Source of the DNA: an uncultured Bacilli bacterium
Lineage (GTDB): Bacteria; Bacillota_I; Bacilli_A; RF39; UBA660
Reading direction: 5' to 3'
Assembly: GCA_910586295.1 (NCBI GenBank)
Contig: CAJUGE010000027.1
Location: forward strand, 1 to 7,870
DNA length: 7,870 bases
A program made the translations under genes and the position numbers. Under the pieces are notes generated by a model that saw nothing but the letters and a program-made list of their open reading frames with translations, did no database searches and had not been told where the DNA came from. Positions 7,298 through 7,870 of the stretch are shown piece after piece (position 1 is the first letter of the stretch; the number at the start of each line of letters is the position of its first letter).

Positions 7298-7306
7298 CTA
7301 TATAAT
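7278..7306 (+). promoter_or_regulatory. Near-consensus sigma-A-type promoter overlapping the terminator
   Basis: TTGACT at 7278-7283 (5 of 6 to consensus), exactly 17 bases, then TATAAT at 7301-7306 (6 of 6). The -35 box uses the last stem bases and the loop of the terminator hairpin. Initiation would be near 7313, almost at the ribosome site AAGGAAAG (7312-7319), so the leader before ATG 7327 would be about 14 bases. It should drive the pyroglutamyl-peptidase remnant, the small membrane protein and the ogt-like gene. Confidence 0.75.
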
Positions 7307-7326
7307 AAAGCAAGGAAAGTGATAAA

Positions 7327-7577
7327 ATGAGAGTTCTATACACAGCATTCAAAGGAAAGAATAACTCTTCAAAAATATTAATTGATTTAATAGAAAAAGG
7401 AAAAAAGTTATATATCACAAATAGTTTTACAACTAGTATTACAGAACTAGAAAATGAATTAAAATGTAACTCCTATTAAATACAAAAATGATTTTCATAC
7501 ACTTACCAGGATTATCAAAAATAACTGACATACAAAATTTAGCAAATATATTTAACGAAATAGGAGATTTACAATGA
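7327..7577 (+). pseudogene. Pyroglutamyl-peptidase-like gene with internal deletion
   Basis: The first frame (7327-7479, 50 residues, MRVLYTAFKGKNNSSK...) has a good AAGGAAAG site 7 bases upstream and looks like the first strands of a pyroglutamyl-peptidase-I-like protein (peptidase C15). A second frame (7488-7577, 29 residues, beginning MIFIHLPGL) looks like the C-terminal end of the same family, matching the conserved FIH-P segment that carries the catalytic His. The family is usually about 200 residues, so more than half is gone, including the part with the catalytic Glu and Cys, and the two pieces are in different frames, joining near 7460-7487. The simplest reading is one gene that lost its middle by deletion. 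The last piece ends in ATGA overlapping the next gene and contains that gene's ribosome site. The family assignment is from short stretches, so it is tentative; the first frame could instead be a real 50-residue protein. Confidence 0.45.
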
Positions 7578-7747
7578 CAAAAGAACACTTAAAAATAGTC
7601 ATAATAATTATCATAATTATATTATTAATCGTAACACGTGCTTGGATATTCATCTTAGACACTGTAATTAATCTAGTTAAAAGGGTATTTAAAATAGGTA
7701 ACCCTAGCACTCACAAATGGAACATAAAAAGGAATGATAAAAAATGA
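7574..7747 (+). CDS. Small membrane protein of 57 residues, unknown function
   Basis: The frame starts at ATG 7574 with AGGAG at 7562-7566, 7 bases upstream, and overlaps the preceding fragment and the following ogt-like gene by ATGA at both ends, the mark of translational coupling. The product has a short polar start (MTKEHLK), one very hydrophobic segment at about 8-20 that includes seven consecutive Ile, a second weakly amphipathic helix at about 24-40, and a basic tail rich in Lys and Arg. It would sit in the membrane with the basic tail probably inside. I do not recognise a family. Its good ribosome site and coupled position support it as a real gene. Confidence 0.6.
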   Translation: MTKEHLKIVIIIIIIILLIVTRAWIFILDTVINLVKRVFKIGNPSTHKWNIKRNDKK

Positions 7748-7870
7748 TGTACAAGACTTACTATAACTCGCCTCTAGGAAAGTTAATACTAATAAGTGAC
7801 GGAACATACCTAACTAATTTACTTCTAGAAGCTAGTGACTATAGCGAAGAAACTATAGAGAATGACAACT
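7744..7870 (+). CDS. ogt: Methylated-DNA-protein-cysteine methyltransferase, N-terminal part (cut by window end)
   Basis: Forty-two residues are visible before the window ends. The stretch YKTYYNSPLGKLILISDG followed by TYLTNL is the hallmark start of Ogt-type O6-methylguanine-DNA methyltransferases: the N-terminal ribonuclease-H-like domain, whose strands read SPLG-x-L-x-L-x-S-x-x-x-x-L. The enzyme moves the alkyl group from O6-alkylguanine in DNA to its own Cys in a single-use reaction. The catalytic PCHR motif lies beyond the window and cannot be checked. Two ATGs (7744 and 7747) are in frame; the first is favoured by its distance of 10 bases from AAGGA at 7729-7733 and by the ATGA overlap with the small membrane protein gene. 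The gene is likely transcribed from the promoter at 7278-7306. Confidence 0.8.
   Translation, partial: MMYKTYYNSPLGKLILISDGTYLTNLLLEASDYSEETIENDN

Overview
The window is AT-rich, densely coding DNA with every supported gene on the + strand. The composition, strong GGAGG-type ribosome binding sites, lipoprotein and wall-sorting signals and gene families point to a low-GC Firmicute (Bacillota), plausibly a host-associated clostridium or a relative. I cannot name the species. I see no tRNA, rRNA or CRISPR array.

Region 1 (1-4472) is a tight three-gene unit. It encodes a membrane-anchored lipoprotein with a beta-propeller-like body and a Cys/His cluster, an ABC ATPase, and a very large ABC-2-type permease built as two repeated halves. 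The spacings are 1 and 2 bases. The ATPase probably starts at a TTG (1483) whose Shine-Dalgarno lies inside the end of the lipoprotein gene. Two perfect inverted repeats (35-55 and 105-124) sit in the leader and may be regulator sites. The three products probably form one membrane complex that exports or senses an unknown compound.

Region 2 (4473-4770) is a 298-base spacer. It holds a short open frame that may be gene debris, a 24-base stretch resembling a solo end of an IS256-family element, and the promoter and strong ribosome site of the next gene. The permease appears to lack its expected last membrane segment just before this spacer.

Region 3 (4771-7254) is one monocistronic surface-protein gene. 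The product has a signal peptide, an N-terminal adhesin-like domain, two near-identical DUF5979/CnaB-like domains, further beta-rich domains and an NPKTG wall-sorting signal. It ends in an intrinsic terminator (7269-7297).

Region 4 (7278-7870) begins with a near-consensus promoter whose -35 box lies in that terminator hairpin. It reads into a broken pyroglutamyl-peptidase-like gene (both ends kept, middle lost), a 57-residue membrane protein and the start of an Ogt-type DNA repair methyltransferase, with ATGA overlaps linking the last three frames. Leucine codon use differs between region 1 (few CTA) and regions 3-4 (many CTA), so the ABC unit may have a separate origin from its right-hand neighbours.
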